Notes under the pieces: model-generated
Databases searched by the model: none
Seen by the model: only the letters and a program-made list of their open reading frames with translations
Told to the model about the DNA's origin: nothing
Shown: positions 17,990-27,819 of the stretch, piece after piece
Numbering within the stretch: position 1 is the first letter of the stretch
Layout of the letters: each line of letters starts with the position of its first letter
Assembly (NCBI RefSeq): GCF_900168115.1
Contig: NZ_FUZC01000005.1
Span: 62,001-126,000, forward strand
Length of the DNA: 64,000 nucleotides
Direction of reading: 5' to 3'
Origin: Salegentibacter salinarum
Lineage (GTDB): Bacteria; Bacteroidota; Bacteroidia; Flavobacteriales; Flavobacteriaceae
Translations under genes and position numbers: made by a program

Positions 17990-20392
17990 TTATTTCTTAC
18001 CGAACATTCTGTTTTTAATGCGTTGCCAGCGTGATTCTTTATCCACACCGTAGCCATAACCATAGCCATAAGAATAACCATATTTAGCTCCGTAGGAAAA
18101 TTTAGAGTAATCCACATCGTTTAAAATAATCGCCGGACTCTTAATTTTTCCCTGTTGTTTGAGTTCTTTTGGGAAATCTAGCATTTTCTTATCGGTAAGA
18201 TCTGCGCGTACTACGTAAAGGGTGGTATCAGCCAGAGGACTAATAAGTAAGGTATCGGTTACGATCATTGTTGGTGCCGTATCTACAAGTACATAATCAT
18301 ACATTTTGGAAGCGTACTTAACAAGTTGTTCCATACGGTCGTTCATTAGGAGCTCAGCAGGATTGGGAGGGATTGGTCCTGAAAGCACCATGTCCATTTT
18401 TATACTCCCGCTTTGATCTCTTGAAATAATTTGTTCCTCACTCACTTCAAAATCATACAGATAATCCGATAAACCTTTTTCACCCATAGTAACATCAGCG
18501 TACCTATGTAATTTCGGGTTTCTAATATCAGCTCCAATCAGAAGGACTTTTTTTCCTGTACTTCCTAAAGTCCGGGCCATATTATAGGATACAAAAGTTT
18601 TTCCTTCCCCTTTAATGGTAGAAGTAATAAAGATAATTTCTCCTCTATCTTTATCTTTATTTTGAATTAAATAAGCAAGGTTCGTTCTTAAAATTCTAAA
18701 TGACTCCGCTAAAGGAGAGCGGTCGTTGAGTTCAATTTGTTCACTTTGTTCATTGGCTATCCTTGGAACCTCTCCTATAAAAGGTATATGTTTTATTAAG
18801 CTTTGTAATTCCCCTTTATGGTGAACTTTGGTGTCCAACATATTTTTCAGGAAAATAATCAGGATTGGAATAATTAAACCAATAACAAATCCCCCTATTA
18901 AAATCAACCAGGGTTTTGGTTCTACGGGCCAGTTATTTGTAAATGCATCATCGATCACTCTAGCCACCGAAGCAGTAGCGGCAAAGGAAATAGCAGCTTC
19001 CTCCCTTCTTTGTAGAAGAAAAAGATATAGCTGTTCTTTAATTTGCTGTTGGCGTTCAATGCTCCTCATTCCCTTTTCTAAACCAGGGAAATTGCTAAAT
19101 TGCCCCTGGGCTACATTTTCCCGCTGACTTAGTTCTCTTAACTGTACGTTAAGAGAACGTCTTGTACTTTCTATATTTTCATAAAGATTCTCACGTAAAC
19201 TATCAAGTTGTTCGGTTAATGTCTCTACAAGTGGATTTTTCTCCGTTCCACCCTTTAAATACATATTACGCTCCATTACAAGCGTATTATAAGAAGTTAT
19301 GAGACCAGAAACTCCACCTTTGCTTATCCCTACCTCAGGTAATAATTCATAATTACCTTGATTTCGTAATACCTCTTCTATAGATTCAAGAAGAGAAAGT
19401 TCCGTTTCAAGAGCAAAAATTTCTTGTTCGGCTTCAGAAAATTTTGACTGAAATTCTGAGGCGCCACTAGAGATATCCATCAAACGATTCTCCCGTTTAA
19501 ATTCGGCTATACCAACTTCTACCGAATCCAATTCGGTAGTGATCATTTCCAGCCTATCCTGGATAAATTTTGTAGTATTTTCTGCTACCTCTTGTTTATC
19601 TTTTACACCTTCTTCATTAAAACGCTCCATTAATTTATTCAGAAAATCTTCTGAACGTTCACTACTCTCCTGCACTATACTAAGAGAAAGTATATCCTTT
19701 GCCTGCCCCTTCTGGGTAATTTGAAGTTGGTTAATATAATGATTAGCTACAGTGGTCACTGGATAAAGGCGAATATTTACGGCTTTGGTTTTCTCCAAAG
19801 TTCCCGACTCCCCACCTTTTCTCGGAAGTATAGTGAATTTTAAACCCTGTAGTTCAATAATTTCGCCAATTTCATGAATCTTATTATAGTCCATATCTTC
19901 AACCTCCAATCGAAAGGAAGTTTCGGAGGTTGGGGTCACTAGTAAATTGCCTGTTACCTGATCAACAAGGGAGTCCTCACTAATAAATTGCATAACTATT
20001 GGACTCGACTTATACGCTTCGACGGTAATTATATTCCCCTCTATATAATAAAGAATATTATGGTCCAATTCCGCTACTACAGATTCTACTAATTGTTTTG
20101 ATTTTAATTTTTCAATATGGTTTTGAATACCATCATCGCTAAGAGAAAAAATAGCGCCTCCCCCTGATGGGGTTGCGTTCATAGCATTTTTTTCCTGATC
20201 GTCCACGATTATCATGCTGGCCGATGTATTGTATTTAGGAATTGTATATCTATTATATAAATATGCCAATAATCCACCAATCAGAAAACCTAAAAGAATC
20301 CATTTCCAATAAGCTAAATACTTATATATCTCCGCTTTTAAATCAAAACTTGATTCTTCCTTTTCTTCATTGAAGTCGTTTAGCTCTTCCAT
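17990..20392 (-). CDS. wzc: Polysaccharide co-polymerase / tyrosine autokinase (Wzc type)
   Basis: 800 residues. It has an N-terminal Wzz domain with a first membrane helix (about 30-50), a long periplasmic coiled-coil part (about 250-450), a second helix near 490, then a cytoplasmic BY-kinase. Kinase motifs are STIKGEGKT (Walker A, about 590-600), LLIGADIRNP (Walker A') and YVLVDTAPT (Walker B, near 700). The C-terminus carries a YGYSYGYGYGYG tyrosine cluster (about 772-783), the autophosphorylation site. With Wza it controls chain length and export. It ends the minus-strand transcript at a strong terminator, facing the matching phosphatase gene. Confidence 0.95.
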   Translation of the reverse strand: MEELNDFNEEKEESSFDLKAEIYKYLAYWKWILLGFLIGGLLAYLYNRYTIPKYNTSASMIIVDDQEKNAMNATPSGGGAIFSLSDDGIQNHIEKLKSKQLVESVVAELDHNILYYIEGNIITVEAYKSSPIVMQFISEDSLVDQVTGNLLVTPTSETSFRLEVEDMDYNKIHEIGEIIELQGLKFTILPRKGGESGTLEKTKAVNIRLYPVTTVANHYINQLQITQKGQAKDILSLSIVQESSERSEDFLNKLMERFNEEGVKDKQEVAENTTKFIQDRLEMITTELDSVEVGIAEFKRENRLMDISSGASEFQSKFSEAEQEIFALETELSLLESIEEVLRNQGNYELLPEVGISKGGVSGLITSYNTLVMERNMYLKGGTEKNPLVETLTEQLDSLRENLYENIESTRRSLNVQLRELSQRENVAQGQFSNFPGLEKGMRSIERQQQIKEQLYLFLLQRREEAAISFAATASVARVIDDAFTNNWPVEPKPWLILIGGFVIGLIIPILIIFLKNMLDTKVHHKGELQSLIKHIPFIGEVPRIANEQSEQIELNDRSPLAESFRILRTNLAYLIQNKDKDRGEIIFITSTIKGEGKTFVSYNMARTLGSTGKKVLLIGADIRNPKLHRYADVTMGEKGLSDYLYDFEVSEEQIISRDQSGSIKMDMVLSGPIPPNPAELLMNDRMEQLVKYASKMYDYVLVDTAPTMIVTDTLLISPLADTTLYVVRADLTDKKMLDFPKELKQQGKIKSPAIILNDVDYSKFSYGAKYGYSYGYGYGYGVDKESRWQRIKNRMFGKK

Positions 20393-21178
20393 TTAAAGAC
20401 TATTAATTAAAAAGTAAAGACTAATTATTGTTGTACCCACAGATATAATACCCTGGTAACTGGTAAAAAACCCGGCTGATTTCACAGCTCTATATGTAGG
20501 CTCTACATAGACAAGGTCATTCTGTTTAAGGTAAAAAAATGGACTATCAAATAAATCTGATTCTGTCATATCGATATGTCCAACAGTTTTAACACCGTTC
20601 ACTTCCCGAATAATCTTAATATTTTCACGCCTGCCATTATATGTAATATCCCCACTCATAGCAATCAGCTCCGGCATAGTAATACGTCCATCAGTAATTT
20701 GTACTCTACCGGGGGAACCCACTTCTCCTAAAATCGTAACACTAAAGTTAACGATTCTAACATCCACAACGGGATCCCTTACATATTCTGAAATCTGATC
20801 TTCTAATTTTTGCTGAATTGCGGTTCTAGTTAGGCCTTCTACCTCCACAGGCCCAAGTACTGGAAAATTAATAGTCCCCTGGGGATTTACCAGGTAACCC
20901 GTCAAAGATAGGTTCTGTCCACCTCCACCACCGCCGCTGCCCTGGCCTTGCTGATTCATACGAAACGGTTCTACAATCTCTTCATTCACAGAAGAGGAAG
21001 AAACATTAATACGTAACACATCGTTTGCCTCAATACGTGGCTCGTAATCCAAAAGGTTTTCTTTGCCTTCAAGACTTTCTGATCCATCAAAATAAACCAC
21101 ATCATCTTTAGTGGCGCAACTTGAAATTATAATACTCGAAATAAGAAACAATCCCAGTCTCCTAATTGATTTAAACAT
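20393..21178 (-). CDS. wza: Polysaccharide export outer-membrane lipoprotein (Wza type)
   Basis: 261 residues. A lipoprotein signal with SSCATKDD gives the acylated Cys near residue 21. The Poly_export domain follows (DVLRINVSS), then SLBB repeats (GYLVNPQGTINFPVLGPVEV and VTILGEVGSPGRVQI). A C-terminal hydrophobic segment (IISVGTTIISLYFLINSL) may be the outer-membrane helix. It forms the export pore for capsule or exopolysaccharide. It directly abuts wzc (the stop is adjacent to the wzc start codon), so the two are co-translated. Confidence 0.94.
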   Translation of the reverse strand: MFKSIRRLGLFLISSIIISSCATKDDVVYFDGSESLEGKENLLDYEPRIEANDVLRINVSSSSVNEEIVEPFRMNQQGQGSGGGGGGQNLSLTGYLVNPQGTINFPVLGPVEVEGLTRTAIQQKLEDQISEYVRDPVVDVRIVNFSVTILGEVGSPGRVQITDGRITMPELIAMSGDITYNGRRENIKIIREVNGVKTVGHIDMTESDLFDSPFFYLKQNDLVYVEPTYRAVKSAGFFTSYQGIISVGTTIISLYFLINSL

Positions 21179-21188
21179 GCAATTATAT

Positions 21189-23165
21189 TTATTTACTTAT
21201 TACTTCTTCTTTATTATCCAGGCTTTCGAACATAGAATTATTGCTTTTAAACTCCGGAATAAGGGTTTTTAATTTCTTAACCATCTTATCGGCTTTTAAA
21301 GTGTTGGCCGATTTGATAATACTTTCAATTCTTTCACTAATGTGTTCATAATCTCTCACAACTTCCTGGCCTATCATTATTTTTTTATGATGAGTTGGAA
21401 CTGTCTTACATTCATCGTTCAACAGTTCTTCATATAGCTTTTCCCCGGGTCTTAATCCAGTAATTTTCACTTTAATATTTTTATTAGGATCGTAACCGGC
21501 AAGTTTAATCATTTTAATGGCTAAATCCATTATTTTTACCGGTTCTCCCATATCAAAAATAAAGATCTCTCCTCCTTTACCCATAGCACCGGCCTCTAAA
21601 ACCAATTGACAGGCTTCCGGAATCGTCATGAAATATCTTATTATATCAGGATGGGTTATAGTTACCGGACCACCTTTCTCAATCTGTTTTTTAAATAATG
21701 GAACTACAGAACCATTAGAACCTAAAACATTTCCGAAACGGGTAGTAATAAATTTGGTGGTATCAAGATTTTCCTTTGCATGAAAGTGGTAAAGCGATTG
21801 CACGTACATTTCAGCAGCTCTTTTAGATGCCCCCATGACGTTACTTGGATTCACAGCTTTATCAGTAGAAACCATAACAAAATGAGAAACCCGGTATTTT
21901 AAGGATAGATCGGCCAGGTTTTTTGTTCCTTGAATATTTACAAAAACTGCTTCATGCGGATTCTCCTCCATTAGCGGAACGTGTTTATATGCCGCTGCAT
22001 GATATACTACATCAATTCCCTGGTTTTGAAACATTAATTCCAGTCGTTTAAAATTACCTACATCACAAATAATAAATTTGCAATTAAGTTCCGGAAATTT
22101 TGCCTGTATTTCCAGGCTTAAAGAGTGCAGGGGTGTTTCAGCCTGGTCCAGAATAATTAATTTCTTAGGATTATATTTGGCAACCTGCCTTACAATTTCA
22201 CTCCCTATAGAACCTGCTCCCCCGGTTACTAAAATTGTTTTCCCGGTTAATTGTTCAATTTTATTTTCAGGATTAAGACGAATGGGTTCCCGTTCTAAAA
22301 GATCTTCAATTTGAAGGGATTTTACTTTTTTCGCTATAGGCAAGGTATCCTCTCCCCATGTCGCAACAATAGGGGCATTAAAAACTTTAATATTATTCTC
22401 TAAACAATCTTCAACGAAATTAAATTTCTCCTCAGCAGTAAAATTATTTTCAGAAAGAATAATCGCTTGTGCATTCACTGATTCAACCGCTTTATGAATT
22501 TCAGCGGAATAATTTATTACCGGTTTATCAAGAAGCCTGATGCTCTTATTATGCCTTTCATTAGTTAAAAAACCTACAATTTTAAACCTTCTTGGAATTT
22601 CAATATCCAGAGCGCCGGCAATAGAAATCGCATTTTCATCAGCACCGAGTATCACCGCATTTAAAATATCTTCGTCCCTGCTAACTAATTTAAAGTATTC
22701 ATAAATCTGTTTTACACCCAGTCTAAAAAGAAAAAGCAAAGAGAATGAAATACACAAATTAATTAATAAGCCACCCACCAAAAATACTTTTTGGCCAACG
22801 ATGAAAAAAGTAACATAGTTAATAATCAACAAGGTAATAAATGAGCTAATGGTAGCTAATAGCAATTTTAGGGCATCAATATTAGAAGAGTACCTAATAA
22901 TTCCCGCGTAAGTTTTAAATACATAAAAATAAAAGGTATGCACACCAATTACGATAAATGCTTTATTATAAAAACTAAGGAATGTATAGTAGTTTGGCGT
23001 AAGATCTACTATAATTAAAACAGTAAACAATGTAGAAATGGCTACTAAAGAAAGATCTATTAAATATACAGCCCATCTTGGGAGGTATTTAATATTTCTT
23101 AAATCCAGGGCGTTATCGGTACCTGATAAAATATTCCTTAGCGCCTTATTAACTTTATTGCCCAT
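21189..23165 (-). CDS. pglF: Membrane-bound UDP-GlcNAc 4,6-dehydratase (PglF/FlaA1/CapD type)
   Basis: 658 residues with four to five N-terminal membrane helices, a central CoA-binding-like Rossmann domain and a C-terminal SDR domain. NAD-binding TGGAGSIGSEIV is near residue 313, and SNVMGASKRAAEMY carries the active-site Lys near 443. It converts UDP-GlcNAc to the 4-keto-6-deoxy sugar, the first step to UDP-N,N'-diacetylbacillosamine. The next three genes are the matching aminotransferase, acetyltransferase and lipid-carrier transferase, which fixes the role better than sequence alone. Confidence 0.9.
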   Translation of the reverse strand: MGNKVNKALRNILSGTDNALDLRNIKYLPRWAVYLIDLSLVAISTLFTVLIIVDLTPNYYTFLSFYNKAFIVIGVHTFYFYVFKTYAGIIRYSSNIDALKLLLATISSFITLLIINYVTFFIVGQKVFLVGGLLINLCISFSLLFLFRLGVKQIYEYFKLVSRDEDILNAVILGADENAISIAGALDIEIPRRFKIVGFLTNERHNKSIRLLDKPVINYSAEIHKAVESVNAQAIILSENNFTAEEKFNFVEDCLENNIKVFNAPIVATWGEDTLPIAKKVKSLQIEDLLEREPIRLNPENKIEQLTGKTILVTGGAGSIGSEIVRQVAKYNPKKLIILDQAETPLHSLSLEIQAKFPELNCKFIICDVGNFKRLELMFQNQGIDVVYHAAAYKHVPLMEENPHEAVFVNIQGTKNLADLSLKYRVSHFVMVSTDKAVNPSNVMGASKRAAEMYVQSLYHFHAKENLDTTKFITTRFGNVLGSNGSVVPLFKKQIEKGGPVTITHPDIIRYFMTIPEACQLVLEAGAMGKGGEIFIFDMGEPVKIMDLAIKMIKLAGYDPNKNIKVKITGLRPGEKLYEELLNDECKTVPTHHKKIMIGQEVVRDYEHISERIESIIKSANTLKADKMVKKLKTLIPEFKSNNSMFESLDNKEEVISK

Positions 23166-23172
23166 AATTCTA

Positions 23173-24333
23173 TTAACTTCTGTTATTAAAGCAGGATAAA
23201 ATACCGGCTTTAATTCGGGTTCGCTCTTTTTCAGTTAAATTTGAGCCCGAAGGTAAGCAGAGCCCGTTTTCAAATAGTTGCTCTGCAACCCCTGTTCCAT
23301 AGAAAGCTGCATTTTCAAAAACCGGCTGCATATGCATTGGCTTCCACAAAGGCCTGCTTTCAATATTTAGTTTTTCAAGATATAGACGTAACTCTTCACG
23401 ATTTACTCCTCCTGTCTTTTTTTCATCAACAGTAATTACGCTTAACCAATGATTAGCAAAATAATCTTTATTAGGAGCTTCAAAAACCTTAACTCCCTCT
23501 ATTTCAGAAAACAAATTTACATAAAATTGGTGCATTTGCCTTCTTGCACTTACCCTGTTATCTATAACCTCCATTTGTCCGCGTCCAATTCCTGCCGAAA
23601 TATTACTTAGTCTATAATTATACCCAATTTCACTATGTTGATAATGTGGTGCATCATCCCTTGCCTGGGTCGCTAAAAAAACTGCTTTTTCTTTCTTTGT
23701 TTGTGATATAGCCACTAAGGCTCCACCTCCTGAAGTAGTAATAATCTTATTTCCGTTAAAAGAAAGAATTGCATATTCGGCAAATGTTCCACACTTCTCG
23801 CCTTTATAAGTACTCCCCAAAGCTTCAGCAGCATCTTCTATTACAGGAATATCAAATTCCCTTGCTATTTCATTTATTTTTTCAACCTGATAAGGCATAC
23901 CGTATAAATGTACGGCAATTATTGCTTTTGGTTTTTTTCCTTTTGAAATTCTATCCTCAATAGCTATCCTAAGTTGTTTTGGACAAAGGTTTAAGGTTTC
24001 TTCTTCACTATCAATAAATACCGGTGTTGCGCCTAAATAAGCAATAGGATTAGCTGAAGCAGCAAAAGTCATACTCTGGCAGATTACTTCATCTCCGGCT
24101 TTTACTCCTAACATAATTAAAGCCAGGTGTAAGGCGGCGGTTCCCGAACTTAAGGCAGCCACACTGCCTTCCTTCCCGGAATCTTTGAACAAATAATTTC
24201 TTATATCCTCTTCAAAGCCATTTACGTTAGGGCCTAAAGGCGCGACCCAATTTTGTTCAAAAGCTTCATTGACGAATTTTTGCTCATTTCCGCCCATGTG
24301 GGGAGATGACAACCAAATTTTATCTCTATTCAT
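23173..24333 (-). CDS. pglE: UDP-4-amino-sugar aminotransferase (DegT/DnrJ/EryC1, PglE type)
   Basis: 386-residue PLP enzyme. The PLP Lys lies in FNGNKIITTSGGGA near residue 193, and VIEDAAEALGS is the conserved Asp segment. It places a 4-amino group on the PglF product using glutamate. The N-terminus KIWLSSPHMGGNEQKFV is typical of the PglE group. It overlaps the PglD-like gene by 8 bases, in keeping with a bacillosamine pathway order of F-E-D-C. Confidence 0.9.
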   Translation of the reverse strand: MNRDKIWLSSPHMGGNEQKFVNEAFEQNWVAPLGPNVNGFEEDIRNYLFKDSGKEGSVAALSSGTAALHLALIMLGVKAGDEVICQSMTFAASANPIAYLGATPVFIDSEEETLNLCPKQLRIAIEDRISKGKKPKAIIAVHLYGMPYQVEKINEIAREFDIPVIEDAAEALGSTYKGEKCGTFAEYAILSFNGNKIITTSGGGALVAISQTKKEKAVFLATQARDDAPHYQHSEIGYNYRLSNISAGIGRGQMEVIDNRVSARRQMHQFYVNLFSEIEGVKVFEAPNKDYFANHWLSVITVDEKKTGGVNREELRLYLEKLNIESRPLWKPMHMQPVFENAAFYGTGVAEQLFENGLCLPSGSNLTEKERTRIKAGILSCFNNRS

Positions 24334-24943
24334 TTAAATATTTTATTATTTTTCCGGGATTACCAACAACTACTGCAAAATCTGGTATATCCTCAATAAT
24401 TACTGTTCCGGCTCCAATAGCAGCCCATTTGCCTATTTTTATTCCGGGGATAATTGATGCCCCGGTTCCAACCTGGGTTCCTTCCCCAACGCTGACATTC
24501 CCCGTTAATACGGCGTTTGGCGCTATATGCACGAAATTCTCCAGGCGTACGTCGTGTTCAACAACTGCACCAGAATTAATAATACAATGTTTCCCAATTT
24601 TTGAACCTGCATTAATTATAGCTCCGGGCATCACAACACTGCCATCTCCCAGCTCTATTTCTTTAGAAAGTATTGCTGAAGAATGACTTACCGCTTCAGC
24701 TATTAATCCGGTGAATCTTCGGGCGACTTGCTTTCTAATTGTGTTATTACCAATAGCCAGGATTGAAGGAGCTTTAAGCTGGTGCTCATTAGGTTCATGA
24801 GTTACTTTAAAACCAAGAAATTCTTCAATTTCTGTATTGTCATCAAAAACTGAATCTACCTGGATATTCCTGCTACTCAAGATATCAAAAACAACTTTTC
24901 CGTGACCGCTGGCTCCGTAAATATTCATTCTAATTTTTTCCAT
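24326..24943 (-). CDS. pglD: UDP-4-amino-sugar acetyltransferase (PglD type)
   Basis: 205 residues. A small N-terminal Rossmann-like domain (IYGASGHGKVVFDIL) binds the sugar nucleotide, followed by a left-handed beta-helix with hexapeptide repeats (GDGSVVMPGAIINAGSKIG and onward). It transfers acetyl from acetyl-CoA to the 4-amino group, giving UDP-N,N'-diacetylbacillosamine. It overlaps pglE by 8 bases and the sugar-transferase gene by 14 bases. Confidence 0.9.
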   Translation of the reverse strand: MEKIRMNIYGASGHGKVVFDILSSRNIQVDSVFDDNTEIEEFLGFKVTHEPNEHQLKAPSILAIGNNTIRKQVARRFTGLIAEAVSHSSAILSKEIELGDGSVVMPGAIINAGSKIGKHCIINSGAVVEHDVRLENFVHIAPNAVLTGNVSVGEGTQVGTGASIIPGIKIGKWAAIGAGTVIIEDIPDFAVVVGNPGKIIKYLNE

Positions 24944-25535
24944 TAAAAGCTTCAGTAGTCGCCATATTGGCGGTATTTATTCCTTCAGAAATAACAACCT
25001 TCTTAATTGTCTTAAAGATAATACTTACATCTAAACCAAAAGATAGGTTTTCTACATACCACACATCATATTCAAACTTTTTTGTCCAGCTTATTGCATT
25101 TCTTCCATTAACCTGTGCCCAACCGGTAATTCCAGGTTTTACCTCGTGCCGTTTTTTTTGTCTTTCAGAATATAATGACAAATACTGAGGCAATAAAGGC
25201 CTGGGACCTATTAAGCTCATATCTCCCTTTAATACATTAATTAACTGGGGAATTTCATCTATAGATGTTTTCCTAACAAATTTACCTACCGAGGTTAATC
25301 TTTTATCATCGGGAAGCAGATTTCCATTCTTATCCTTTTCATCAGTCATTGTTTTAAACTTGATAATATTGAATATGCGCTCATTTTTTCCCGGTCTATT
25401 CTGAAAGAAGAAGGGATTCCCACGATTCGCCAAAGCTAATAAAACTACGATTGGGATAATTAACGGACTAAGCACTAATAATGCCATAAAAGCAATAAAA
25501 AAATCCAGTAAGTTTTTAAAAAAGTGCCTGTACAT
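24930..25535 (-). CDS. pglC: Initiating sugar-1-phosphate transferase (PglC type)
   Basis: 201 residues, the short monotopic form of the bacterial sugar transferases. It has one N-terminal hydrophobic segment (FFIAFMALLVLSPLIIPIVVLLAL) and catalytic DE in KTSIDEIPQLINVL. PRPLLPQYL and GITGWAQVNGRN are family signatures. It moves phospho-diacetylbacillosamine from UDP to undecaprenyl phosphate and so starts each repeat unit. Its position directly after pglD supports bacillosamine as the first sugar. Confidence 0.93.
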   Translation of the reverse strand: MYRHFFKNLLDFFIAFMALLVLSPLIIPIVVLLALANRGNPFFFQNRPGKNERIFNIIKFKTMTDEKDKNGNLLPDDKRLTSVGKFVRKTSIDEIPQLINVLKGDMSLIGPRPLLPQYLSLYSERQKKRHEVKPGITGWAQVNGRNAISWTKKFEYDVWYVENLSFGLDVSIIFKTIKKVVISEGINTANMATTEAFNGKN

Positions 25536-25581
25536 AGGTGTATTTGGGAATTGATACTCTAAAAAATTGGCCTGCCCAAAA

Positions 25582-26748
25582 TTAAGATTTTATATACTCC
25601 TGTTCTAAGCTTTTGTATTCCTTTAACAGTAATTGCCAATATTCCTTGCGTTCGTAATATTTACAAATTTCATCACGGGCGTTTGAAGATAATCTTTCGG
25701 TGTAATTTTTATTTTCAACAAATAATTTCAAAGCGGTAAATAAGGCTGAAGTGTCTTTAACCGGAATAATAACCCCGTTAATACCCTCAACAATAATTTC
25801 GTTGCAACCATTAATATTACTGACTATTGCAGGTAAGTTCATCGCCCCAGCCTGCATCACTACATTAGGAAAACCTTCCCGGTAACTGGGAAAAGCCAGG
25901 GCGTTTGAAATAGCTAAATAAGGCCTAACATCTTCCTGGTAACCGGTAGTAAAAACTTTTTCGTGTTTTTGAATGGTTTTAAAAGTTTCCTCTTTTAAAG
26001 GATCCAGCTCTTTTTCAAAGGGTCCTACCAACAGCAGGGAAATATTTTTATTTTCGGCTTGTAAACTTTTAAAAGCTTCCACCAGTTCGTTTATTCCTTT
26101 TTCGCTAACCAGCCTCCCGATAAAAATGAAGATGAAATCTTCCTGTGGAATTCCAAGCAAGTGTCTTTTATTTCTCTTCTGGATTTCATCAAATTGAGAA
26201 GGGTTAAAATACCCTGTGTCTATTCCGTTGGAGCTTCCTTTACCCAGAACTTTTAGTTTAGATTGGTTTGCAAATTCTTCCTTCAGAATAATATCTTGTA
26301 GCCCCCTTGAATTGGGATAAACTTTAGTTGCTAATTTATAAGTGAACTTTTCAACGGCATTTAAAACTTTTCGTTTGTTTCCGGTAGTTTCCAAAAGAGG
26401 TAATCCGGCCACGGTGTGCAAACGCACAGGGACTCCGGCCATCTTTGCTGCTAACATCCCAACAATGCCTGCCTTTGGTGTATGAGTATGTACAATGTCC
26501 GGTTCTTCCTTTTTAAAATAATTGTATAATTTCCAGACCGCTTTAATATCTTTAATGGGTGTTATAGCCCTGGTCATCTCCACCCAAAAAGTTTTTACTC
26601 CATTTTTTCTCCCATATTTTTCCAAACGATCTTTTTCCGCGGCTACGGCGGTCACCTCATAATAATGGTTCATATAAGTAAGTTGACCTTCCAGAAGTTT
26701 TTCAAGGGAAAGTGGTATGGTAGTTATGCGTATTAGTTTCTTGGGCAT
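25582..26748 (-). CDS. Glycosyltransferase family 4 (PglA-like)
   Basis: A GT-B retaining glycosyltransferase of about 388 residues. IVHTHTPKAGIVGMLAA and LHTVAGLP lie in the N domain; FIGRLVSEKGINELVEAF and PSYREGFPNVVMQAGAM are the GT4 donor-site motifs (E-x7-E region). It probably adds the second sugar to lipid-linked bacillosamine, as PglA does in Campylobacter; this is inferred from position. I start it at ATG 26748 (MPKKLIRITTIP). A TTG seven codons upstream (26769) is possible but overlaps the candidate -7 box. Confidence 0.88.
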   Translation of the reverse strand: MPKKLIRITTIPLSLEKLLEGQLTYMNHYYEVTAVAAEKDRLEKYGRKNGVKTFWVEMTRAITPIKDIKAVWKLYNYFKKEEPDIVHTHTPKAGIVGMLAAKMAGVPVRLHTVAGLPLLETTGNKRKVLNAVEKFTYKLATKVYPNSRGLQDIILKEEFANQSKLKVLGKGSSNGIDTGYFNPSQFDEIQKRNKRHLLGIPQEDFIFIFIGRLVSEKGINELVEAFKSLQAENKNISLLLVGPFEKELDPLKEETFKTIQKHEKVFTTGYQEDVRPYLAISNALAFPSYREGFPNVVMQAGAMNLPAIVSNINGCNEIIVEGINGVIIPVKDTSALFTALKLFVENKNYTERLSSNARDEICKYYERKEYWQLLLKEYKSLEQEYIKS

Positions 26749-26766
26749 AAAGAAATCTTTAATGTG

Positions 26767-26774
26767 CAAAAATA
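26767..26774 (-). promoter_or_regulatory. Candidate -7 box (TATTTTTG) for the GT4-pglCDEF-wza-wzc transcript
   Basis: TATTTTTG on the minus strand matches TAnnTTTG, about 20 bases before the preferred GT4 start, in the divergent gap with the plus-strand GT2 gene. No clean -33 TTTG is seen at the expected distance. Confidence 0.35.
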
Positions 26775-26814
26775 GTTTTTTTAAATACCTTTACCGATAC
26801 TTTATATAATTTCA

Positions 26815-27819
26815 ATGGACTTTACAGAATTTAAATCCAGGTTTCAAAGGGAACAAGTGGAAGAATACCCAAATGAAGTAGACCCAAAGCCCTTAGTTTC
26901 CATTCTGGTTCTTACTTATAACCATGTCGCCTTCCTTCCTCAATGCCTGGACAGTATATTAGGACAAAAGGTGAATTTTAAATTGGAAATTTTATTGGCT
27001 GATGATGAATCGGTAGATGGCACGCAGGAAATCTGCCTCCAATATGCAAAAAAATATCCTGGGTTAATAAGGTTCTTTCAACACAAGAAAATTAATAATA
27101 TTCAGATTAATAAATTAGATACCGGGATTTTTAATGCTTTGTATAGCTTATACCAGGCAAAGGGTGAATATATCGCATATTGTGATGGAGATGACTTATG
27201 GGGGGATAAAACTAAAATACATAGGCAGGTAAATTTTTTACAACAAAATCCTGATTATATATTAAGCTATCATCCAGTTATTTATTTTAACGATCAAAGT
27301 AGTTTGCCCATAAAAAATAAAAACATTTTAAATAAAGATTTAAGTTCTGAAGAATTAAAAAAAGTAATTCAACAACCCTTACTAAACACAGTATGTTTTA
27401 GAAACAATATGAAAAATTACCCAGCTGAAATTACTACAATCTTAAACAGCGATAATTTTTTGATTAGCCTTCTTGGGCATTTTGGTAAGGGTAAGTATTT
27501 AGAATCTATTAAACCATCAACCTACAGAATACATTCGGGAGGAATCTGGAGTATGATATCAAAAGAAAAAAAGTTTTTATCAAAAATTCAAAGCTTAAAG
27601 ACAATAGCTCATTACTATGGTCAGAATAACCAGAAGGAACTAAGTAAATATTTTACAACAGAAGTATACATGTATCAAAAGAGTCTAATATTTATAAATT
27701 GGAAGAATAAAACTTACATAAAAATGTTAAAAAATCTTTTAGATTATTCAATATATTCCATAGCTAATTCACCCATACTTCTTGATTTAAAACCATACTT
27801 ATCGCGTAAGATGCAGTAA
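26815..27819 (+). CDS. Glycosyltransferase family 2
   Basis: 334 residues of GT-A fold: VSILVLTYNHVAFLPQCLDS at the N-terminus, LLADDESVDGTQEI for nucleotide binding, and YCDGDDLWGDKTKI carrying the DxD metal site. It transfers one sugar to a growing lipid-linked oligosaccharide; the sugar cannot be read from sequence. It is the only plus-strand gene between 18 and 51 kb. Its last 76 bases overlap the end of the convergent deacetylase gene. Confidence 0.9.
   Translation: MDFTEFKSRFQREQVEEYPNEVDPKPLVSILVLTYNHVAFLPQCLDSILGQKVNFKLEILLADDESVDGTQEICLQYAKKYPGLIRFFQHKKINNIQINKLDTGIFNALYSLYQAKGEYIAYCDGDDLWGDKTKIHRQVNFLQQNPDYILSYHPVIYFNDQSSLPIKNKNILNKDLSSEELKKVIQQPLLNTVCFRNNMKNYPAEITTILNSDNFLISLLGHFGKGKYLESIKPSTYRIHSGGIWSMISKEKKFLSKIQSLKTIAHYYGQNNQKELSKYFTTEVYMYQKSLIFINWKNKTYIKMLKNLLDYSIYSIANSPILLDLKPYLSRKMQ

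Noticed and set aside
24306-24686. 126-codon open frame on the plus strand opposite the PglD-like gene
   Set aside because: It lies wholly antisense to a clear acetyltransferase gene, and its Pro/Ile-rich composition mirrors the hexapeptide repeats of that gene.
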